From: Rudaea sp.
GTDB lineage: Bacteria > Pseudomonadota > Gammaproteobacteria > Xanthomonadales > Rhodanobacteraceae
DNA: 32,960 bases
Assembly (NCBI GenBank): GCA_031291055.1
Contig: JARLJU010000015.1
Span: 1 to 32,960, forward strand
Reading direction: 5' to 3'
The notes under the pieces were generated by a model, which was not told where the DNA came from, did no database searches, and worked only from the letters and a program-made list of their open reading frames with translations. Shown piece after piece: positions 8,298 through 15,467 of this stretch. The position numbers and the translations under genes were made by a program. The first letter of the stretch is position 1. Every line of letters begins with the position of its first letter.

Positions 8298-10166
8298 ATG
8301 ACTTCCAATACTTCCGTGCCGACGCCGGCCGAAGTTGTCTTCTTTAACGGTAAGATCGCTACGCAGGACGACAAGCGTTCATTCGCCGATGCGCTTGCCG
8401 TCGCGAACGGCCGTATCGTCGCTGCGGGGTCTCGCGATGTCGTGATGCGTCACGTGAACGACACGACGCGGCAGGTTGACCTCAAGGGGCGCACGGTCAT
8501 CCCCGGTCTGAACGATTCCCACCTGCACATCATTCGAGGTGGACTGAACTTCAACATGGAGTTGCGTTGGGACGGCGTGCCGTCGCTTGCGGACGCGCTC
8601 GACATGCTGAAGAAGCAGGTGGCGCGCACACCGGCGCCGCAATGGGTGCGCGTGGTAGGAGGCTGGAATGAATTCCAGTTCGCCGAGGGCCGTGGGCCGA
8701 CGCTCGAAGAAGTCAATGCGATCGCGCCGGACACGCCGGTATTTATTCTGCATCTGTACGACAGCGCGCTTCTGAATGCAGCGGCGCTGCGCGCGGTCGG
8801 TTACACCAAAGACACACCTAATCCCCCCGGCGGCGAGATCCAGCGCGATAAGCGCGGCAACCCGACCGGCATGCTGATCGCACGGCCGAACGCCGGGCTT
8901 TTGTACGCGACGCTGGCCAAAGGGCCGAAGCTCGCGCCGGAAGATCAGCGCAATTCCACGCTGCATTTCATGCGCGAACTGAATCGCCTCGGCGTGACCA
9001 GCGCGATCGACGCGGGCGGCGGCTACCAGGCCTATCCGGATGACTACGCGGTCATCATGGATCTCGCGAAGCGCAACGAACTGAGCGTGCGGATCGCGTA
9101 CAACCTGTTCACGCAGAATGCCAAGAAGGAAATCGAAGATTTCGCGAAGTGGGTGAAGATGACCCAACCCGGCGACGGCGACGATTTCCTGCGCGTCAAC
9201 GGCGCCGGTGAAATGCTGGTGTTCTCGGCAGCGGACTTCGAAGATTTTCTCGAGCCGCGCCCGGACCTGCCGGATACGCTGGAAGACGAACTGGAAGCGG
9301 TCGTCAAACTGCTGGTGGCAAACCGCTGGCCATTCCGCCTTCACGCCACGTACAACGAATCGATCGAGCGTTTCCTGAACGTATTCGAGCGTGTCAACGC
9401 CGAGATCCCATTCAACGGGCTGCGCTGGTTCTTCGACCATTGCGAGACCATCACGCAGAAGAACATCGAACGGGTGCGAGCACTCGGCGGCGGCATCGCG
9501 ATCCAGCATCGGATGGCCTTTCAGGGTGAGTACTTCATTCAGCGATATGGTGAAGAGGCGGTCAAGCGTACGCCGCCCATTCGCCACATGCTCGATGCCG
9601 GACTGCCGGTCGGTGCGGGTACGGACGCCACGCGCGTCGCGAGCTTCAACCCGTTCGTATCGCTTTACTGGATGGTGTCGGGTAAAACGGTCGGTGGCAC
9701 GGCCATGTATTCCAGCGAGAACCGTCTGGACCGGATGGAAGCGTTGCGCCGCTACACGGTAGGCAGTGCATGGTTCTCGAACGAGGACGATCGCAAAGGC
9801 GCGCTGGTGCCCGGCCAGTTCGCGGACTTCGCGGTGCTCAGCGAGGACTACTTTACCGTCGACGAAAGCCGCATCAAGTTCCTGACCTCCGCGATGACGG
9901 TGGTGGGCGGCAAGGTCGTGTACGCCGACGACGAATTCGCGCCGCTCGGACCGCCCGATCTGCCGGTCAGCCCGTCGTGGTCGCCGGTGGCGGAATTCGG
10001 CGGCTACAGCCGTTACAAGCCGACTGCGGTGGCGTGTGTGGATGGCTGCGTGAATCTGTGCGGCGTGCATGCCCACGCCCACGGCTGGGCGTGGCGTAAA
10101 AACGTGCCGGTCAGCGACTCGAACGGTTTCTGGGGCGCCTTGGGATGTAGCTGCTTCGCATTCTGA
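8298..10166 (+). CDS. Amidohydrolase (YtcJ-like, amidohydrolase 3 family) with Cys/His-rich C-terminal tail
   Basis: 622-residue metal-dependent amidohydrolase. The N-terminal beta-sandwich half is followed by the TIM-barrel metal motifs: NDSHLHI (H75, H77), LHAT (H349), DHCET (H381) and GTDAT (D443). Such enzymes hydrolyse C-N bonds of amides, ureas or formamides. The start at 8298 is chosen because GAGGA lies 5 nt upstream; GTG 8265 and ATG 8286 are in-frame alternatives. The last 47 residues are not part of the usual fold: C580-x3-C584-x3-C588-x2-H591-x-H593-x-H595, and a terminal GCSCFAF (C617, C619), which looks like a metal or redox site. It lies between the isochorismatase-like hydrolase and the MscS channel on one strand. 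Confidence 0.9.
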   Translation: MTSNTSVPTPAEVVFFNGKIATQDDKRSFADALAVANGRIVAAGSRDVVMRHVNDTTRQVDLKGRTVIPGLNDSHLHIIRGGLNFNMELRWDGVPSLADALDMLKKQVARTPAPQWVRVVGGWNEFQFAEGRGPTLEEVNAIAPDTPVFILHLYDSALLNAAALRAVGYTKDTPNPPGGEIQRDKRGNPTGMLIARPNAGLLYATLAKGPKLAPEDQRNSTLHFMRELNRLGVTSAIDAGGGYQAYPDDYAVIMDLAKRNELSVRIAYNLFTQNAKKEIEDFAKWVKMTQPGDGDDFLRVNGAGEMLVFSAADFEDFLEPRPDLPDTLEDELEAVVKLLVANRWPFRLHATYNESIERFLNVFERVNAEIPFNGLRWFFDHCETITQKNIERVRALGGGIAIQHRMAFQGEYFIQRYGEEAVKRTPPIRHMLDAGLPVGAGTDATRVASFNPFVSLYWMVSGKTVGGTAMYSSENRLDRMEALRRYTVGSAWFSNEDDRKGALVPGQFADFAVLSEDYFTVDESRIKFLTSAMTVVGGKVVYADDEFAPLGPPDLPVSPSWSPVAEFGGYSRYKPTAVACVDGCVNLCGVHAHAHGWAWRKNVPVSDSNGFWGALGCSCFAF

Positions 10167-10205
10167 TCACTACGGGTTCGTTCCGCCACGCGAGCGAGGA
10201 CCACG

Positions 10206-11675
10206 ATGCCGACCCTGACCGACGGTGTGTTGTTTGGCCTGGGCATTCTGGTCCTCGATTTCCTCGCCTGGCGCTTCATGGACCGCAAGAGCGACCGGGG
10301 GCGCCTCGCCTTGCGTGCGCTCATGTTCGGTCTGTCGACCTACGTGCTGTTCAGTTCGGGGATGAATCCGCTCCGCGCGGCGCCCTGGCCGGATGAGCCG
10401 CTGCGCCATCTGCTGGCGCAGGTGCTGGAGGTGGTGTGGTGGTTGCAAGGTGCGCGCCTTGTGATCATCGTGCTCGATCGCGTGGTGTTGCCCGAGACGT
10501 GGCACCGGGAGCGCCTGTTTCAGGACGTGCTCGGCGCGCTGGTGTTCATGGCCGCCGCGGTGGGGGCGATCGCGTTCGTGCTGCAACTGCCGGTAAAAGG
10601 GCTGCTCGCCACGTCCGGCGCGCTCGCCATCGTACTCGGCCTCGCGATCCAGAGCACGCTCAACGATGTGTTTTCAGGCGTCGTCCTGAACGCAACGGAG
10701 CCCTTTCAAATCGGCGACTGGGTGACGATCGGCGACGTGGAAGGCAAAGTGGTCGAAAGCAACTGGCGTGCGACGAGCCTGCTGAACGGTCAGGGCAATA
10801 TCGTCGTGATCCCGAACAGCGTGGCCGCACGTACCAATATCGTCAATGCCAATGAGCCGTCGCACACGCACGGCATCAGCATCGTGCTGCCGGTCAAGCC
10901 GTCGATCCGACCCGCGCTCGTACTGGAGGCGCTCTCCGACGCCGCCGCCAGCTCCGGGGACGTGCTGATCGATCCCAAGCCGCTGGTCAGCGTGCGCCGC
11001 GCCACGAACGACGCGATCGAGTACGAGATCGTCTGCTACGTCAACGCGCTGAGCAAAAAGACGGGTGTGCGTAATGAGCTCTTCGATCTCGCACACCGCC
11101 ATCTGCTTTCGCGCGGCGTCGTTTTGCGGCCGCTGTCGGTGCCCGAGCCCGCTGTCGAGCCAGCGGACGAGAAACATCGCCTGCTGCGCAACGTGCTGAT
11201 CTTCCAGACGCTGGAAGGTGACGAGCTATCGCAATTGGCTGCGCAACTGACGAAGCACGAGTTCGATGCCGACGACGTCATTTATAACGCGGCGGATGAG
11301 AGCGGTCACGAGCTTCATATTCTTGCGCAGGGCGTTGCCAGAGTCATCGTCCCGAAGGACGGTGGCGAGGTCGAACTGCGAAGGCTTGCGCCGGGTGATT
11401 CGATCGGCCAGTCGGGCGTTCTCGCCGGCGTCCGGACCGCTGTCGTCGTGCGTGCGCTGACCCGCGCCACGGTGTTCCGGCTGGACAAGAGCGCGTTGAC
11501 ACCGGTTCTCGCGCGGCGCCCGGCGGTGGCGAAGGAAATGTGCCGGTTGCTGTCGGAACACCATGCAACCGAGGAAATGGTCCTTGCATCGCCGAGTAAT
11601 GTGGAGGAGAGCCCGGGCGGTTTTCTGCAATGGATTCGCGACGGCGTGCGGCGCATTCATGAACTTTCGTTTTGA
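10206..11675 (+). CDS. MscS-family mechanosensitive channel with C-terminal cyclic nucleotide-binding-like domain
   Basis: 489-residue inner-membrane channel. Four to five hydrophobic segments (about 3-155) lead into the MscS pore helix and beta domain signature (GALAIVLGLAIQSTLNDVFSG, then FQIGDWVTIGDVEGKV and VVIPNSV, about 138-215). Residues about 325-460 form a Crp/CNMP-binding-like beta-roll (LLRNVLIFQTLEGDELSQLA, then LAPGDSIGQSGVLAG), so gating may depend on a bound ligand rather than tension only. The ligand-pocket Arg of true cAMP binders is not clearly placed, so ligand identity is open. GAGGA 5 nt before the ATG supports the start. It lies 39 bp after the amidohydrolase and shares its domain type with the flavoprotein at 15468. 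Confidence 0.9.
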   Translation: MPTLTDGVLFGLGILVLDFLAWRFMDRKSDRGRLALRALMFGLSTYVLFSSGMNPLRAAPWPDEPLRHLLAQVLEVVWWLQGARLVIIVLDRVVLPETWHRERLFQDVLGALVFMAAAVGAIAFVLQLPVKGLLATSGALAIVLGLAIQSTLNDVFSGVVLNATEPFQIGDWVTIGDVEGKVVESNWRATSLLNGQGNIVVIPNSVAARTNIVNANEPSHTHGISIVLPVKPSIRPALVLEALSDAAASSGDVLIDPKPLVSVRRATNDAIEYEIVCYVNALSKKTGVRNELFDLAHRHLLSRGVVLRPLSVPEPAVEPADEKHRLLRNVLIFQTLEGDELSQLAAQLTKHEFDADDVIYNAADESGHELHILAQGVARVIVPKDGGEVELRRLAPGDSIGQSGVLAGVRTAVVVRALTRATVFRLDKSALTPVLARRPAVAKEMCRLLSEHHATEEMVLASPSNVEESPGGFLQWIRDGVRRIHELSF

Positions 11676-11869
11676 GTGGATTCGCAGGCGTACTACGCCA
11701 ATTCAGTGTTTTTAAGGATTTGCCAAAGTCTTTATGAATTTAATTCGATACGCTGCAATGCACTGGCGCTCCCTGGACGTCGACCGTCCTGAACGTCGCC
11801 TGGCTGTGGTACCGGTCTGGCATGCGCGTAGAGGCACACGAGGGGCAGGGGCGACACGGAGGAGTGGAG
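11676..11869 (+). promoter_or_regulatory. 194-bp gap before the HD-like gene, possible internal promoter
   Basis: An AT-rich patch (about 11706-11752) with TTTAAT and TTGCCA-like hexamers stands out from the GC-rich surroundings, but their spacing is not ideal. It could hold a promoter for the downstream genes. No coding potential was seen. Confidence 0.3.
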
Positions 11870-12511
11870 ATGAAGAAGACCATTGCCGGCATTGAGATTC
11901 CCGATGGTGTAATGGCTCAGGCGGCGACCGATCAGATCCGGGGTACGGAGTCAGAGTTGATGTTTCATCATTCGCTAAGAGCCTATCTGTTCGGCGCGCT
12001 GACCGGATATCGCGAGAACCTGACGTTCGACGCCGAACTGCTTTATGTCGCTGCGATGTTTCACAACGTCGGTCTGAACGCGAAGTATCACCGCTCGCCC
12101 TACCGTTTCGAGGTGGACGGCGCGAATGCCGCGCGCGATTTTCTGCGGCAGCACGTCGTCGGCGACCGTCTGATCGACGAAGTATGGGTGGCGATTGCAT
12201 TGCATACGACACCGGGCATTCCGGAACATATGTCGCCGCTGGTTGCGCTGGTCAGCGCCGGCGTGCAAATGGATGTTCGGGGCGCCGGCCACGACGAATT
12301 CACCGTACAACAGCGCGATGAAATCGTGCAGGCTTATCCGCGCGAATCAGGTTTCAAGAAGAAGATCATCGAAGCCTATGCGCGTGGCATGGAACATCGT
12401 CCGGAAACGACGTTCGGAACGGTGAATGCCGACGTACTGGACCGATGGGATCCGAACTATCGCCGCTTGAATTTCTGCGGGCTGGTGCTGGGATCGGACT
12501 GGTTGAATTGA
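11870..12511 (+). CDS. HD-domain-like protein (cyanamide hydratase-type) with HN in place of HD
   Basis: 213-residue helical protein resembling HD-domain proteins of the Ddi2/cyanamide-hydratase kind, which bind a divalent metal through H...HD...D. Visible are H33-H34 in MFHHSLRAYLF, then FHNVGL where the usual HD pair is H65-N66, then ALHTT (H112) and QMDV (D135). The Asp-to-Asn change would alter one metal ligand. The start at 11870 has an excellent GGAGGAG site 6-8 nt upstream; an in-frame ATG at 11822 lacks this. Followed after 27 bp by the XapX gene, so the two are probably co-transcribed. Function is unknown; the family includes hydratases of nitrile-like compounds, which would fit a nearby amide hydrolase (inference). 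Confidence 0.8.
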   Translation: MKKTIAGIEIPDGVMAQAATDQIRGTESELMFHHSLRAYLFGALTGYRENLTFDAELLYVAAMFHNVGLNAKYHRSPYRFEVDGANAARDFLRQHVVGDRLIDEVWVAIALHTTPGIPEHMSPLVALVSAGVQMDVRGAGHDEFTVQQRDEIVQAYPRESGFKKKIIEAYARGMEHRPETTFGTVNADVLDRWDPNYRRLNFCGLVLGSDWLN

Positions 12512-12538
12512 AGGGTGTTTCTGGAAAGGACGAATAGC

Positions 12539-12790
12539 ATGGGCTACATCATTTCTCTGGGCGTCGGCCTCGGCATCGGGCTGCTCTATTGGCTACTCAA
12601 GGTGCAGTCGCCGGCGCCGCCGCTGATTGCGTTGGCCGGGCTGCTCGGCATGGTGTTGGGCGAGCACGCCATCCCTGTTGTTAAAGCGCAGTTTTTTGCG
12701 CAGACGACGGCGGCCCAGGTTGCTGGGCCAGTGACGGACGCCGACGCGAAAAAGACGGTGGCGCCGGGCGCGACGAAGCAGGGCGGTTGA
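12539..12790 (+). CDS. XapX domain-containing small membrane protein
   Basis: 83-residue protein with two hydrophobic helices (residues about 3-22 and 29-48) separated by KVQSPAPPLIALAGLLG, the pattern of the XapX (DUF1427) domain. The remaining tail (about 50-83) is polar, rich in Ala, Thr and Lys, and probably disordered. AAGGA about 9 nt before the ATG supports the start. The family is often next to hydrolases and transporters but has no established biochemical role. It lies 27 bp after the HD-like gene. Confidence 0.85.
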   Translation: MGYIISLGVGLGIGLLYWLLKVQSPAPPLIALAGLLGMVLGEHAIPVVKAQFFAQTTAAQVAGPVTDADAKKTVAPGATKQGG

Positions 12791-12801
12791 CGTGACCGGC
12801 A

Positions 12802-12849
12802 GGTGTCCTTCGCCTGGCTGAACATCGTTCGTGAATCCACGAAGACACC
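12802..12849 (+). other. Extended stem-loop between xapX-type and VOC genes
   Basis: GGTGTCCTTCG (12802-12812) pairs with CGAAGACACC (12840-12849) in 10 base pairs with one bulged C. An alternative small hairpin TTCGTG-AATC-CACGAA (12828-12843) overlaps the right arm, so the two are mutually exclusive. No T-run follows. It may be an attenuator-like or RNA-stability element in the 163-bp gap; this is a structural observation only. Confidence 0.35.
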
Positions 12850-12953
12850 GTCCCGGCGACGATTGCGGGCTGCGCAAACGTTCGACAGACAACCCGCACG
12901 GCCTCGATCCGTGGCAGGCCATTCAAATATTGCTAACACCTTTGGATAACACT

Positions 12954-13910
12954 ATGTTCAAGTCGTTTCATCAGCCCCGTTCACTCGCGTCTCTCTGCGC
13001 TGCGATACTGATTGGATTGACATCGGCTGCATCCGTATCGGCGTTCGCCGATGCCGGGCCGCCAGAGGTATCGAACGGAAAAGCCGCAGTTGCCGCGAGA
13101 CAGCCCGACGTATCGGTCGGCGCGCAGTACGACACGACTCACGTGTATGTGGCTTCGGCCGATCTCGACGCGTTCGTCAACAGCTTTCTCGCGACATTTG
13201 GCGGCAAGGCATCTCCACGTGCGGTTTTCACGGTAACGCCCACGCCGAGCAAGACCGCGTCGCAGTATGTGCAAACGCCGGTCGGCATGCTCTCGGTGTT
13301 CGGCTTCGAAACGGCGATTCCGTATCCGTTCGGCAATGAGCGAACCGGGTATCTGGTCACCGATATCGATAAGGCGGTGAAAGCCGCGCGTGCAGCCGGT
13401 GCCGACGTCGTCGTCGATACGTTCGACGATCCAATCGGCAAGGACGCGATCATTCAATGGCCGGGCGGCGTCACGATGCAGCTCTATTGGCACACCAAGG
13501 CGCCGAACTACGCGCCGTTGCAGAGCGTGCCGGACAACCGTGTGTACGTGTCGCGCTACGAAGCGGACAACTTCGTTCGCCGGTGGCTGCGCTTCTCGCA
13601 TGGCAAGGTGGTGTCGGACAACCCGCGTGCGGACGCCGGCGTGATCGGCCGGCCGGGTGAGACGATCCGAGTGATTCGAATCAGCTCGGGATTCGGCCAT
13701 ATGGTCGTATTCGTCACGGACGGCAAGCTGCCGGTCCCGTTCGGGACCGAAACGACTGGTTATACCGTGGACGATGTCGCCCAGACGATTGAGCGCGCAC
13801 AAGCGGCCGGTGCGAAGGTGCTCTACCCGCCGTACCACAGCGCAACAGGTACGACCGCCATGCTCGAGTTCCCGGGCCGGTACATTGCTGAAGTGCACGA
13901 TGGCAAGTGA
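12954..13910 (+). CDS. Exported VOC (glyoxalase/dioxygenase-fold) protein
   Basis: 318-residue protein with an N-terminal Sec signal (MFKSFHQPRS then LCAAILIGLTSAASVSAFA, cleavage near residue 32) and two vicinal-oxygen-chelate modules (about 60-185 and 195-315). The repeats of the fold can be seen in HVYVASADLDAFVNSFLATFG and in the pair GYLVTDIDKAVKAARAAGA / GYTVDDVAQTIERAQAAGA. VOC proteins are mostly cytosolic metalloenzymes, so a periplasmic one is uncommon. The start at 12954 is chosen for the signal peptide; its ribosome site is weak (GGATAA). Its 3' end touches or overlaps the porin gene start, indicating one transcript. Reaction unknown. Confidence 0.82.
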   Translation: MFKSFHQPRSLASLCAAILIGLTSAASVSAFADAGPPEVSNGKAAVAARQPDVSVGAQYDTTHVYVASADLDAFVNSFLATFGGKASPRAVFTVTPTPSKTASQYVQTPVGMLSVFGFETAIPYPFGNERTGYLVTDIDKAVKAARAAGADVVVDTFDDPIGKDAIIQWPGGVTMQLYWHTKAPNYAPLQSVPDNRVYVSRYEADNFVRRWLRFSHGKVVSDNPRADAGVIGRPGETIRVIRISSGFGHMVVFVTDGKLPVPFGTETTGYTVDDVAQTIERAQAAGAKVLYPPYHSATGTTAMLEFPGRYIAEVHDGK

Positions 13911-13920
13911 CGCAAACGTC

Positions 13921-15429
13921 ATGAAGCGTTTGTGGTCACTGGAGTCCCGCAGGCGCGTACCCCGCTTGTCCGCACGGCGCGCCGCCCGTGCGCTGCTGTT
14001 CAGCACGGGTCTCGCGGCCGCACTGCCGGCCTCGGCGGCGGACACCGCGCTCGGCGGGGCTGACGATACCTCCGCGGCAAACACCGCGGTGACTTCGGCT
14101 TCCGCGAGTGCGTCGTGTGCCCGGCCTGCAATCATGTTCAATCGCTGGCAGGAAAACTGGGGGGTATTGGCCAATCCCTGCGTGCCGAAACGGCCGTTCG
14201 ATTCGCTGAAATACATTCCGCTGTTCGGCAATCCCGACGCGTACATCTCGCTCGGGGTAGTGCTTCGCGAGCGCCTGGAGGTGAACGACGCGCCGCTGTT
14301 CGGTCTCGGATCGGGGCATGACGACACGTATCTGCTGCAACGTCTGGACGTGCATGCGGATATCCGCCTCGGGCCCCATGTGCAGATCTTCACGCAATTC
14401 GAAGACGCACAACCCTACGGCAAGGACAACGTCACACCGGTCGATAAAAATCCGCTGGATCTGCGCCAGGCGTTCGTCGCGATTACCGAGCCGCTTGGGC
14501 CCGGGACCTTCAAGTTCCGCGTGGGCCGGCAGGAAATGGCGTTCGACTTGCAGCGCTTCGTCTCGGTTCGCGACGGCCCGAACGTTCGTCAGGCATTCGA
14601 CGGGTTATGGGCAGACTATGAAACCGGTCCGTGGCGGTGGATCGCCTATGCGACGCAGCCGGTTCAGTATCGCGACAATTCGGATTTCGACGACGTCTCC
14701 AATCGCAATCTGACCTTCAGCGGCGTGCGCGTGGAGCGCAAAAACGTCGGTCCGGGGGATCTGTCGGCGTACTACTCCCGCTACAACCGCGTCAATGCGC
14801 AATTCCTCGACGCGACCGGCGACGAACATCGCGACGTGTTCGATGCGCGCTATTCCGGCAACGTCAACGCTATCGACTGGGACGTTGAGGCGATGTATCA
14901 GTCGGGACATGTCGGCAGCGACACGATCGGCGCGTGGGCGGTGGGGTCGCTCGCTGGCTATACGCTGAAGACCGCGCCGTGGACGCCGCGGCTCGGCATT
15001 CAGGTCGATGCCGCGTCGGGCGACAACCATCCCGGCGACGGCCGTGCCGGTACGTTCAACCCGTTGTTCCCGAACGGCTATTACTTCGCGCTGGCCGGCT
15101 ATACCGGCTACGCCAACCTGATTCACGTGAAGCCGTCGCTCACCCTCAAACCGAATAGCAAGCTGACGCTGCTGGCCGGCGTGGGTCTGCAATGGCGCGA
15201 GACCACCGCGGATGCGGTGTACCAGCAAGGCTCGGCGGTCGTACCGGGCACGGCGGGACACGGCAACCTCTGGACGGGGTTCTATACGCAGCTTCGCGCC
15301 GACTGGGCCGTCGCCGCGAATCTCGCCGCGGCGCTTGAAGCTGTGCATTTCCAGATCGGACCGTCGCTGCGCGAGCTGGGCGCCCGCAATGCCGACTACA
15401 TAGGCGCGGAACTCAAATTCGGCTGGTAG
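13921..15429 (+). CDS. Alginate-export-family outer-membrane porin (AlgE-like)
   Basis: About 503-residue outer-membrane beta-barrel. A basic, hydrophobic signal (MKRLWSLESRRRV ... FSTGLAAALPASAA) is followed by a short linker and the alginate_exp-type barrel: PDAYISLGVVLRERLEV, LLQRLDVHADIRLGPHVQIF and FRVGRQEMAFDLQRFVSVRDG. The alternating hydrophobic strands end in an aromatic residue (LKFGW). Members take up or export diverse small or polymeric anions, so alginate itself should not be assumed. The start is 13921 or 13900; the latter overlaps the VOC stop at 13908-13910 and suggests coupling. It probably brings the substrate of the neighbouring hydrolases across the outer membrane (inference). 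Confidence 0.88.
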   Translation: MKRLWSLESRRRVPRLSARRAARALLFSTGLAAALPASAADTALGGADDTSAANTAVTSASASASCARPAIMFNRWQENWGVLANPCVPKRPFDSLKYIPLFGNPDAYISLGVVLRERLEVNDAPLFGLGSGHDDTYLLQRLDVHADIRLGPHVQIFTQFEDAQPYGKDNVTPVDKNPLDLRQAFVAITEPLGPGTFKFRVGRQEMAFDLQRFVSVRDGPNVRQAFDGLWADYETGPWRWIAYATQPVQYRDNSDFDDVSNRNLTFSGVRVERKNVGPGDLSAYYSRYNRVNAQFLDATGDEHRDVFDARYSGNVNAIDWDVEAMYQSGHVGSDTIGAWAVGSLAGYTLKTAPWTPRLGIQVDAASGDNHPGDGRAGTFNPLFPNGYYFALAGYTGYANLIHVKPSLTLKPNSKLTLLAGVGLQWRETTADAVYQQGSAVVPGTAGHGNLWTGFYTQLRADWAVAANLAAALEAVHFQIGPSLRELGARNADYIGAELKFGW

Positions 15430-15467
15430 AAGCGTTATCTGCAAACCACGCCAGATGAGGTCATGTT

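Noticed and set aside
8379..10082. Long open frame antisense to the YtcJ-like amidohydrolase
   Set aside because: It is the complement of a highly GC-biased gene. The product is rich in Arg, His and Ala with no domain, and the plus-strand frame has clear catalytic motifs.
11817..11835. TGGCATG sequence considered as a sigma-54 promoter upstream of the HD-like gene
   Set aside because: The required TTGC-type -12 element is missing at the right spacing.
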